64,000 bases of DNA, from assembly GCA_014905825.1 (NCBI GenBank), contig JACGCN010000003.1, positions 2,170,001 through 2,234,000 on the forward strand, read 5' to 3'. Positions 10,470 to 20,013 of this stretch are shown piece by piece. Position 1 is the stretch's first letter; the number at the start of each line of letters is the position of its first letter. The stretch is from Lyophyllum atratum (taxonomy: Eukaryota; Basidiomycota; Agaricomycetes; Agaricales; Lyophyllaceae). The notes under the pieces were generated by a model. That model did not search any database and was not told the DNA's origin. It saw only the letters and a list, made by a program, of their open reading frames with translations. The position numbers and the translations under genes are program-made.

Positions 10470-12084
10470 ATGGATGTCGACCAGATAACGCTAACGGTCG
10501 CTTTGGAAATTATCACGGAGGCGCGTTATGCCATCGTTGCAGTTTACTGTCTGCAGCTGTACGAATGGTTCGCGACGTGAGTTGAATTCACAGCCTGCGC
10601 ACCGTTGCCGGGGTCGAGCTCCCTCTGACAACCATGTTATTCTTTCGTCTGCTTGATGCTGTCAGTGCAAGGCAGGAAGTGGAACTGGTGCGTGGGATCT
10701 TGGCTCATCGAGGCGCTGTTTTCTGACCGCAGATTCTCAACTAGGTTCATAGCTCGCGTTGGACGTCGGTCAAAGTCGCGTACCTGCTATGTCGGTACTA
10801 TACCTTGCTCATATGGCCTGTCGTGATATACGCATATGTTGGGGACCATACATTCAAGCTCTGTAGTCACCTTGGTGCCCCCGTCCACGCTCTTCTTGCG
10901 CCTTGTGTGAGTAGTAAACCCCGCATTGCACCGTATGACATCTCCTGACCCTTAGTCATAGCAACTCTTCCCTCAGGGTAATGTCACATCCTAATACGAA
11001 GAAGCTAGCGGAGCTGACTGATGTGTACGTTTAGCTGTCATGCTCATGCGCGCCTACGCTTTCTGTGGACGAGACAAGCGTATCCTAGCGCTTTTGCTGG
11101 TGTGTTATGGGGGCCTTGCGGCTGTGGATATATGGTCGTTCTTCACACACATCACGATACTGCCGGAATTTGTATTCATAATTGTGGGGAATACGGGATG
11201 TTATCCGTACTACGGCAAGGGCTATATGGGATTCCGGATAGGAGTGAGTTCATCTTTCTGTCGTCACGTACCAACGGGACACGCGCTCAATTTTACTTGC
11301 CTCCAGTATTCTATGGTAAGCGTTTTGGCTATACTGATGCTCGCTTTCCATAATGAGCATCTTTTTCTAAAATAATAAAACTTCGCAGCTGGCGGCAACT
11401 TTAATGGATCTGGTCTCCCTCGGGATTGTTTTGCTGGTATGTTATTTTCTATCTTCTCCAATCCCCATAACTTCATTCGTGTAGTACTGCTTTCGTCACA
11501 ACACTCGGCAAATATCTTTAGCGAGGTATTTTGTACACCAAGGTCTGTACCTTATCCTTCCCCTGCGATATTCCGGACTGACCCCACGATTCAGGGTTGC
11601 TCTCTTTTGGTCTTATTGTCGTCGTAAACGTAGCCACTGCGGGCGTCTTCTTCGAGTGAGTCATATCACTAGTTTAAGCTATCCCGAGCTTTTGTGCTCA
11701 TTCCTCCCCTCAGTCAGGATAGTCCACATAATGGCCTCGGACTACCTTTCATTCTCATCGTTTCTAACCTCATTGTGAGTCATCTCTCTTCAGTTTCATC
11801 GGAGACAACTAGTTCTGATCACAACTTCCATTGAAATCCAGGCTTGCCGGATGTAAGGCACTTCTTCTATGTTTCTAAGGCCACGACCTGACACGCTTTC
11901 TTGCCACAGAATACTGGACCTCCGCAGAAAAGTAATGCCCACTGATTCTCAGATCGCGATGCAACACTCGGAGATTGTCCGTGAAGGCCTCAGGACGCGG
12001 TCCTACGATGCAGCCCACGATGACTGGCTGATGCAGGATGAGGACATCGAGTATCACGATCCCGATGGCGACAGTTGTACATAG
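10470..12084 (+). CDS. DUF6533-family multipass membrane protein
   Basis: Many small exons are joined by hand: 10470-10576, 10666-10687, 10745-10906, 10962-10977 and 11035-11243, then further exons to a TAG at 12082-12084. The opening MDVDQITLTVALEI leads into a membrane helix. The next exon gives the family signature VHSSRWTSVKVAYLLCRYYT. Then come VMLMRAYAFCGRDKRILALL, more helices (LAATLMDLVSLGIVLL; LLSFGLIVVVNVATAGVFF) and the closing ACRMILDLRR motif before a short acidic tail. Order and spacing match the roughly seven-helix DUF6533 proteins that are numerous in Agaricomycetes and have no known function. A very short exon near 11308-11316 (YSM) is the weakest join. It lies between the two paralogous single-pass proteins and is unrelated to them. 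Confidence 0.85.
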
Positions 12085-14186
12085 ACATGGACGCTGAACA
12101 TTTACACAGACGAAAACATAACTTATACTGCTTGTACCAACCGTAATCTGTACTTGTATATTCCTGAACCTTCGGTACAATATATTGCAACCCGCATCGT
12201 TCTTTGCACGGAAGACTTCCATCATTGGAACCCTTCAAGAACATTCAATACACAACCCCCACATGTCTCACCTGTTTCTACCAATGTATATGATAAATAT
12301 AGTATAGGTATTCTAGGAGGATGACTTGCGACGATTTTTTGCAAAGATATCGACGCCAGACTCTTGTTCAGCTAATTTGCTTGTCTATGGAAAATGGCCT
12401 TCGCAATAACCTCCAATTCGCCTTGAAATGGGACAGCCACGGTGGGTGAATTGCAATTGCCACAGCGCGATGTCGGCGTTTCAGGCAACCCAAATTCCCC
12501 GGTATCGAAATCATTCTACCGTCTTCATTTCTCCTGGAAACGAAGGGACGTTCTTGTCTCTTGCTATGACTACTGATGCGGTCTCTACACCACAAGCAAG
12601 GACAACATCCATGCCCGCCTACCTGTTCTCCAACAGGACACGGATATTCAGGAACTGGGTACCCACATTTGCCACAAAAATGGAGGTTACTGGACCGGCA
12701 AAGTCGTCACTGTGGCAGAGAACTGAGGATACAATCGCGCAATGAATCATGTACGCCAGAAGCCTAAGAAATAGAACTGGTGACTCAGGCTATATTATCA
12801 CTTTTGACTTCGTGCGCTACTTGCCTAGGCCTATAAATGTGAAGGCGAAGAAAATGTGATGCTTGACGCGCCGTCGAAGTGATATATGGACGCGTCGACC
12901 TCGACGATACTGTTGTATCAACAGATCCTCTGTTATAAGGTCAGCTACCGGTGAGTAGACGATACTCTATACCCTCAGCGATGGGGTCGTGGTTCCTGCG
13001 TGGTGACCATCGATTGATATGATAGCCAGAATCATATGCATCGGACATCCTGCTGATCATAGGGTCAATCTCAGTAGCCTTAGCAATTCACCGTTTCCAC
13101 CCCAAGTCTGTAGTTAAGGTGGGTCATACACTGCAAGCAAGACATTAATTTCGTGGGCGCGGGATTTGCGCCACCCGACTTTGGCCAGGTTCCAATATTA
13201 TCTCGGCGGGAGTAGGGCTTACTGATTACTTGCGTTGGGGTGCGAGAGATAGAGCCACTTGCCATCGCCCAAGGAGGCACGATGGAAGCTTTGAGAAGAA
13301 GAGCTCGAGACGTCCGAGGGCAAGAACCAGATTCTGCGATAAATTTGAACATTATAAGTAGCCTTTCTTGTTTCGCAGTTTGCTGTAATGCGATGGAACG
13401 ACCAGACAACTTGTTCGAAATTGGTTTTTGGCTTGAGATGACGTGACGTAAATGAGATATGATCGTAGCTGTTAACGATGACATCTCTGACGTCCATGCG
13501 GTCCAGCGGCGCAGCTGAAACTTACAAAAGCATCATGGTGCAGCGACCTGCAGCAACGCGACATCGTTAGCTGTGGTCAAGTTGGTGCTGTGAAGCTCGC
13601 GTTGCGGACGGGGGTTTGGCTGCGCGTTCTCAAGACTCAATCGCGTTTTTTATGCCCGACATCTCCTGCCTGTTCAAGTCAAGTTCAAGTGGGCGCGGAC
13701 AGGCGCGGACATAGTATCCCGTCGCCAATATTATTGATTATCATCAGCCAATTTGCGCGGAATGATGCATTAAAAAATGGGAAAACCCATTCTGAAAGTC
13801 GACGCTCCAACAATAGTGTCCGGCGGTTATCTTGTTTCAAGCAGGGTGAGTTAGGGCGATCTTCAATCGTCCGCACATACCTACTTGTTCAATAGACAGA
13901 CGAGAGATCGTCATGGGCCGACAATAATGAAGCTGTGAACGGACTTGAGTCGGGATCAATAATAATGTGATCAATAAACGGTTGTTTGGGCAACCGACAC
14001 GGCTGTCATCCCCGAGAGAAAACCGGGTCTTGCTCGACTTGCGTTCCCTTCTTCCTCCTGCCTCTACCCTGCCTCCCAGCGCACCGACCGTCTCTTCCCC
14101 ACATTCTTTCCTCGTTTCCCTCTTTACATTTTACGCCCACTAACGCGTACCAGATACCCATTTAAAGTTAAATCCTACTGTAAATT
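12085..14186. other. Intergenic, 2.1 kb, no recognisable gene; pyrimidine-rich promoter at the right end
   Basis: Short frames on both strands (for example 12428-12745 + and 13219-13497 -) show no family features or consistent exons. Near 13670-13710 there are small tandem repeats (CAAGT, GCGCGGACA). From about 14035 to 14130 the top strand is strongly C/T-rich, a common feature of filamentous-fungal core promoters, just upstream of the ATG at 14187. Confidence 0.4.
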
Positions 14187-15901
14187 ATGAACCACGAAAA
14201 TCGAGGCTCGCGAAAGCATCGCGGACTAGCTGCTCGCCAGGCCAAGGCTGCAGCGAAAGAAGAGGACAGCACTGTCACGAAGACCCTTGTGAGGACAGTC
14301 ACCCCCCGTCGTATGTTTTTATTTTTCTCTGTCCCTACTGTTCGCGTTCCTTATCTGTATGCAGCTACTACTACACCCGCCAAGCCCACCAGGACCTTAC
14401 CACCAGCTCGCCCGACGACATCGCCCCTAATCCCACTGCCGATACCCCCAATCGGCACCTCCAAGCCCGTGGTTCCCGCCGCTCCTGTCCCGCCGACTAC
14501 GACCAGTGCAATTCCCCCAACCACTCCATCACCGTCGATCATACCAACATCCTCGTCCACGATACCACCAGTATGATTTTTTTCACCGCATCAGCCTACC
14601 AACGTATATTTATCTTTTTTTCTAGCCCCCAGTCCAGCCTACTACCAGCTCTACTACCCCTGCTATTGGAAGCACCGCAACGTCCTCAAAAACATCCTCC
14701 CATCCCAGTTCATCCGCCACCGCGGGAGCAACGAACGGATCAGCCGCTGCAAGCACCGGCGCTATCGCGGGAGGTGTTTCAGGAGGCATAGTCGGAGCAG
14801 TCATTCTCGGTGTCTTAGTCTTTTTCCTAGTTGTGAGTCATCATTCCATTCAAGTGTGGCTTCCAGTCTTAACAAAACCCTGGACAGAGGCGTTACCGCA
14901 GGAAATCCCTCGAGACTCTGGCCTTCAACGCCTCCCAGTTCCGACGCTCTGCGCATCTCCTCGGGGACCCTCCCATGCCACCTGAGAAGAAAGCCCAAAT
15001 GCAGCAGCAGCCACGTCCGCGCCCTCCCACCATGATTGAGCGCCACATGCACGCTCCTGCCGTCCCGCAGGCGTCCGCTGCCCTTCCTTACGGCGAATAC
15101 GCCGCGCGTAGTGCGGATCCTTTTGGCCAGTATGCCTCCAGTGCCGCGCAGTATAACGTTGGGATGTATGGCGCAGACGGACAAATTTCACGCGATCCAC
15201 ATGCAGAGCTGTATGGCGGGAATGGTGGGGGAGCAGGGTACGGACAGCATGCAGCATATGGCCAGGGCGCGTACGGAGCTCAGCGCAACCAGTACCAGCA
15301 ACAGTACCCCCAGCAGCAACAGTACCCCCAGCAGCAGCAGTACCCCCAGCGTCAGTATCAGCAACATCCTGCCCAGCAGTATCAGAGCTCTTTTGCCCCA
15401 GGCCAAGCCCTTCCAGCCAGTCGCACTCCGGCGCCCCAGAACAATGGCTCGCTCCCTAACCCCTTCACGAACACCGCCACCACCGCCTCTGCCGCACTCG
15501 CCGCTGCCCGCACAGCAGCACAAGGAAGCTCCCCTGCGCCCTCAGCCCACTCCCGGTCCAGCACTAATTCCAGCTCCAACACGGACAACACGAACACCTC
15601 GGCACCTCAGTCATCCGCCACCACCAACGCAGGAACACCCTATCTAAGCCGTCAGCCGACCCAATCTGGCGGTGCCCCCCCTGCGTATGAGCCTGACGCA
15701 CGCTATACGGATATGCAAAGGGATGTGAAGGTTCAGCCGAGTGCATTAGCTGTGGTGAATAAGGATGGTGGGGAGGGTCGTACTGGTGTAGGTGCGAGTG
15801 CGGGTGCATCTACGAGCGATGGCGCGAATGTGACCACGAAGCCGCGCCCGATGTCGTCTCACACCGTGTATGACGCCGAGGATGCGTATGGAGGCATGTA
15901 G
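14187..15901 (+). CDS. Single-pass membrane protein, Pro/Thr-rich ectodomain and Gln/Tyr-rich tail (paralogue B)
   Basis: Four exons (14187-14310, 14365-14570, 14626-14832, 14888-15901) give 516 residues. The N-terminus is basic. A Pro/Thr/Ser region of about 100 residues leads to a Gly-rich membrane segment at about 155-179 (GGVSGGIVGAVILGVLVFFL), a basic RRYRRK stop-transfer and a long cytosolic-type tail. The tail has tandem QQYPQ units (about residues 317-338, DNA 15298-15360) and many Gln-Tyr and Ser-Asn stretches. FRRSAHLLGDPP, PRPPTMIERH and the terminal TVYDAEDAYGGM match the gene at 7263-9325, and the intron phases are identical. Conservation of the very C-terminus against a divergent tail suggests a docking or trafficking signal, which is inference. 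It could be a wall or surface sensor. Confidence 0.85.
15298..15360 (+). repeat. In-frame tandem repeat encoding QQYPQ units
   Basis: Imperfect copies of a 15-18 nt unit (CAGTACCCCCAGCAG and variants) lie in the last exon of the membrane protein. Third-position changes between units suggest an older or selected repeat rather than recent slippage. Confidence 0.7.
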
Positions 15902-16445
15902 CGGAGTATGGACAGGGCGATGTGCTAAAGTGCGATGATAGTCCGCGATAATGGAGTTGTTGAGTTAGCTTGGTGTTTTGGCGGTCTTACTCCTGGGAGG
16001 GCTAGCTGGCTATCCTCGCTTCCCTCCCTGTATAATTTCTGGGATTTTCGTGTGGTCAGGTCAGGAGAGACCACATGTGCACCGATGCAGGTGACAGGTC
16101 CTTAATGTTATTGCTGTATTTGCATACCCCTTAGCGGGTGAACGACCCCGAATTCGTTTATACCCCCCTTTAACAAGATTCTTCCTCCCTTTTCTTGCTT
16201 CCCGCGGCCCATAAGTCTCCATATCGGCGTCTGGAAACTGCAACGGCCGGCTGCCTGCCACCGGTCTTAACCCACGACCTTCGTATGTTATCCCCAGGAT
16301 GATCTTGAGTCGGAGTGCACCTGATAATACCATGTAAGCCCTCTTGTTAGAGCCTTACGGAAAGTCATCCAATGTTTGCCAAAATCTGTTTCTCTAACTG
16401 TGTTTCAATCACCACTTTTGCCACCGCAGTATATCCAGAGTAATC
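15902..16445. other. Intergenic
   Basis: It carries the 3' flank of the membrane protein and the upstream region of the kinase. No conserved frame or clear promoter motif is seen. Confidence 0.4.
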
Positions 16446-17773
16446 ATGGCAGAAGCATGCTCACCATCCGCAATATGGTATAACCAATACCCAGACCTGG
16501 AACGCGTCTCATCCTATTGCAAAGGCGGCTACCACTCGGTCAACATGGGCGACATCTTCAACAATCGCTACCGCGTAGTCGGAAAGCTCGGGTACGGTGC
16601 CTATGGCACCGTCTGGCTCGTGGAAGATATGCCTTTGAAACGATTTGCTTCCCTTAAAGTGCTCGCTGCATATGCCTCTACTGCCTCTCGCGAAACCGAG
16701 GTCATCCGGTATCTCAGAGCACAGCAGCAGCGGACTCCTTCTGCTGCCGGTGTAGAGTACGTTATGAAGGTGTTTGACGACTTCAAGATCGAGGGTCCGA
16801 ACGGCACCCATGAATGCATCGTCACCGAACTTCTCGGACCATATGTAGATCCTACAGATCTCGAGGAGGTCTATGACGACGAACGATTTCCACTTGACGT
16901 CCGCAAAAAGATGGTATCTCAAATCGCGCGTGGGGTGGCTTATCTTCACAAGTGCGGTGTGGTACATGGAGGTGTGTTTCCCTGGCACCGTGCATTAGAA
17001 CTTGACCGTTACTCAATCGCATTCCAGATCTCCATCTGGGAAACATGCTCCTATATCACCCCCGAATGGCGCACTTTTCTCTTGAAGATATCCGCCAGTA
17101 CTTCGAAATTGACGAAGGAGGACCGCTCACTAGGGTCGACGGGGTGCCCATCACCCCAACCGCACACGTCCCACAACGCCTCTATACCACTCCCCTACCC
17201 TATGCACTCCTCAGGCTTTGTTTATCCTCCCTAGAAACAGTACACGTTAAAATCTGCGACTTCGGCGAAGCTTTTCTCTACGCCGTCAACGGCACGCCAC
17301 AGCCCAACACTACCACGCCGATCCCGCGACACATCCCACGAGTATATGCCGCGCCCGAAATCATTTTCGAAGAACCCATCAACCCCGCACCGCCATCGGA
17401 CATCTGGGCCCTCGCCGTCCTCATGCACATGATCCTCAGCATAGGGGGATACAACATGCCATTCCACTCCGACTATGGCATCACCAAGGAGCTCGTCCGT
17501 GAGATGGTGCGGTCCCTCGGAAAGCTTCCTCAGAGATGGTGGACCCGGTGGGCGGAGCGGAGGGAGTACTTTGACGAGAATGGGGTGTTTCTTGGGGACA
17601 GGAAGGGCTTGATCTCCTTGGTGCACCTCTCGCCCCGAGATGGGACAAGCGAGGAGGATGTGAGGGTGTTTGAGCATCTGTTGAGGAAGATGTTATGTTA
17701 CGAGATGAAGGATAGGATTTCGGCGGATGAGGTTGTGCGATTGATACCCGCTGCTTGGATGGGGTGTATGTGA
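16446..17773 (+). CDS. SRPK-like serine/threonine protein kinase
   Basis: Two exons (16446-16971 and 17028-17773) give 423 residues. The join restores the catalytic loop HGDLHLGNML. Visible motifs, in order, are the glycine loop (LGYGAYGTVW), the ATP lysine in FASLKVLAAY, the catalytic Asp in the HGD loop, the metal-binding DFG in ICDFGEAF, and an APE-type PRVYAAPEI. The early YPDLERVSSYCKGGYHSVNMGD and RYRVVGKLGYG are the usual opening of fungal SR-protein-kinase-like proteins, and the insert between the catalytic loop and DFG is typical of the SRPK group. All key residues are present, so activity is expected. Members phosphorylate Arg/Ser-rich proteins, but many fungal paralogues have unknown targets. 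The stop is only a few bases before a truncated lipase frame. Confidence 0.9.
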
Positions 17774-17777
17774 ACAG

Positions 17778-18611
17778 GTGGTGTATACGAACAGAGGCAG
17801 GTTGTCGCCAGGCTCGTATGACGTACTGGCAGCAGTGAAGTCCGCGTTGAGTACGAACGGCAGTAAGAAAGTCACTATCGTGGGCCATTCACTTGGTATG
17901 GCTCTTCTGTTATCGGCTTTATATCATCTGTTCTGGGTTTTGATGAGTCGCAACGCACATACAGGTGGCGCAATTGCCCTCATCACGTCTATTTATCTTC
18001 CTCTTCACCTTCCTTCCGGTACGATCTTCAGGATAATTACCTATGGCATGCCGAGAGTGCGTAGTTCCAATTATCAAACCAGTCTCTTCCATTCACATTG
18101 GTCTTAGGTCGGAAATCAAGCCTTCGCCGATTATATCGACGCCCATGCTGCTGTGACGCATATAAACAACAAGTAAGTAGCTCAGGCTCTTGTCAAGGAC
18201 CCTCGATTCTTACCTTTCTCCAGGAAAGATATCGTCCCCATCCTCCCTCGTAAGGTCTTCCGAGTCAGGTGTTGCGACAAACCTAATTTGCGTGACATTC
18301 TCTAGCACGCTTCTTGGGATTCCATCATTCCCAGGGAGAGATACACATCGACGAATCTAACACATGGAACAACTGCCCAGGTAAGTATTACAGCGTGCGT
18401 CCGGACTGTCGCCGACTCCTGAATGCCATTTCCGAGGGCAAGACAACGACGGCGAGCGATGCACTGTCGGCGATGTCCCTAACATCCTCTCAGGCGATGT
18501 TAGTGACCACAACGGTACGAAGAGCTTTCTGCAACGCCCAAGCACCTAATTCGTATCTGATCACTCTCATGCCCGACAGGTCCATACGACGGTGTTACGA
18601 TGGACTGCTAG
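17778..18611 (+). pseudogene. 5'-truncated class 3 lipase (catalytic half only)
   Basis: The C-terminal half of an alpha/beta-hydrolase lipase (lipase 3 family) is encoded in several exons. The first visible family residues are YDVLAAVKSAL. Splicing then gives the nucleophile elbow VTIVGHSLGGAIAL, YGMPRVGNQAFADY, the acid in NKKDIVPILPPRFLGFHH, the histidine region GEIHIDESNTWNNCPG, and GERCTVGDVPN, ending MDC and TAG. The triad Ser, Asp and His are all present. About 150 N-terminal residues that the family needs (secretion signal, first strands and lid) are absent, because upstream sequence is the kinase coding region, whose stop lies 4 bases before this interval. There is no plausible start codon for a secreted enzyme. 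I read it as a truncated gene created by a rearrangement. Confidence 0.8.
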
Positions 18612-20013
18612 GATGGAAACTACGAGGAGGATCAGTAGCGGAGCGCCATTCTGTATATACCAAGAATTGAAAAACGTGACGGCTTGCCAACACACTCCCT
18701 GATGACACGGAAAACAAGAACGGGATTGCAGCATCTGGCAGACATGTTTTCGTTTCGGATACGGGATACGGGAAAGGTTATACAAGACAGATACGGACAG
18801 GGGCGCGGGGTGATGGTGTATACAAACGACGAGTGAGCGTGAGCGTGTAGGATGGAAAAGCGGTATAAAGACAAGCTGCGATGTAGGGATCAAGTATACG
18901 CACAATGAATGAACAATGGACATTGAGTGAAAAGTAGATGGACGCAGGCTGCACACTTGTATAAGGATGTGTGAGACGGGGTGGGGGTAGCCTTTTGTGT
19001 GTATAGAGGTATCTGTACGAGGCACTGTAAACAAAACACAAAACGAGGCCACACTGCTGGCGGTATGGCAAGTTTGGGAACAAACACGGTTTAACAAACG
19101 TGTTTTCTTACTTAGAAATAAATATTTTGACAAACACCCAACAGATTTCTTGAGAAACTGTCGGAAAACATGTAACCTGTTTTTTATAGGTTTGCTGCCA
19201 ATAAAATAATATTTATCTCATTCTGTTTCCCGACGTCCAGGCGTTCCTTTGTTTCAGACAAAGGAATGCGTGTTTGTCAAAAAACACAACAGGAAATCCT
19301 TTTCCTGTTTTGGTACGAACCTCCAGGAGACATGTTACGTGTTTTCTGACTGTTTATTAACAAACCTTCTAAGTGTTTGTCAAAAAATTCTCTTATAAGT
19401 ACGCAAGTGTGTTAGCTAAACCGTGTTTGTTCCCAAACTTGCCATACCGCCAGCAGTGCCAGAAAGAAGGAAGATTTGTGTGCGGATTGGTATAAATGGG
19501 GAAGAAAGAGCGGCAGCAAGTTGGATGTATCTGTTTCAATTTTTTTTCCAAGTGGGGACGAAACCAAACTGCGACGGAATATGAACTCTATGGGTTGTGG
19601 ATGGTGTTGGTGACACAGGCGATGGAGATGGAGTAGACACATGGGAGCATAAAGAGAATGAAAGTCCGTGGCGCGGCGATGTATGTGTAACAAGTTTTGG
19701 AGGAGAAGAACAAGGGGTAGCCACGACAAGTCCATGGGATGTTGCGGAATTTTCTTTATGGGCGCGAAAAGCTGCGATACAATCAGCACCTGTACACCGA
19801 TGTCATAGCACCGGTCAGCCGGGGGAGGGGGTGGTGGTGGGTATGGGGGGAGCTCCGCGATATAGCACAAAATGAGAAAAAGAGCAAAGCGCACGAAAAA
19901 AAAGCAAATCAAGAACCAGAGCTTCCACACCACCACATCTAAAAATGCCAGCCCCACCAGCCAGCAATACGGACCACGTCCTTCGATGCCTTCCGCCCAC
20001 TCTACCACCCACC
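18612..20013. other. Intergenic containing a MITE
   Basis: The converging lipase fragment and HSF gene leave 1.4 kb of non-coding sequence. A 407-bp inverted-repeat element occupies 19052-19458. Frames over 19412-20146 on the minus strand are low-complexity read-through downstream of the HSF stop. Confidence 0.5.
19052..19458. mobile_element. Foldback MITE with 42-bp perfect terminal inverted repeats (CACTA/CMC-like ends)
   Basis: The 42 bases at 19052-19093 (starting CACTGCTGGCGGTATGG) are perfectly repeated in inverse orientation at 19417-19458 (ending GCCAGCAGTG). The trinucleotide CCA directly flanks both ends (19049-19051 and 19459-19461) and looks like a 3-bp target-site duplication. 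CACTG termini with a 3-bp duplication fit the CACTA/CMC superfamily. The element is non-coding. Inverse similarity continues inward (TTTTGACAAACAC near 19126 against GTGTTTGTCAAAA near 19373), and two small hairpins sit in the middle (19244-19266 and 19288-19309), so the whole element can fold back on itself. It is much more AT-rich than its surroundings. The perfect repeats suggest recent insertion. Confidence 0.88.

Noticed and set aside
15036..15647. 203-codon frame overlapping the second membrane protein
   Set aside because: It is a low-complexity shadow frame. The membrane-protein frame is longer, conserved with its paralogue and has matching introns.
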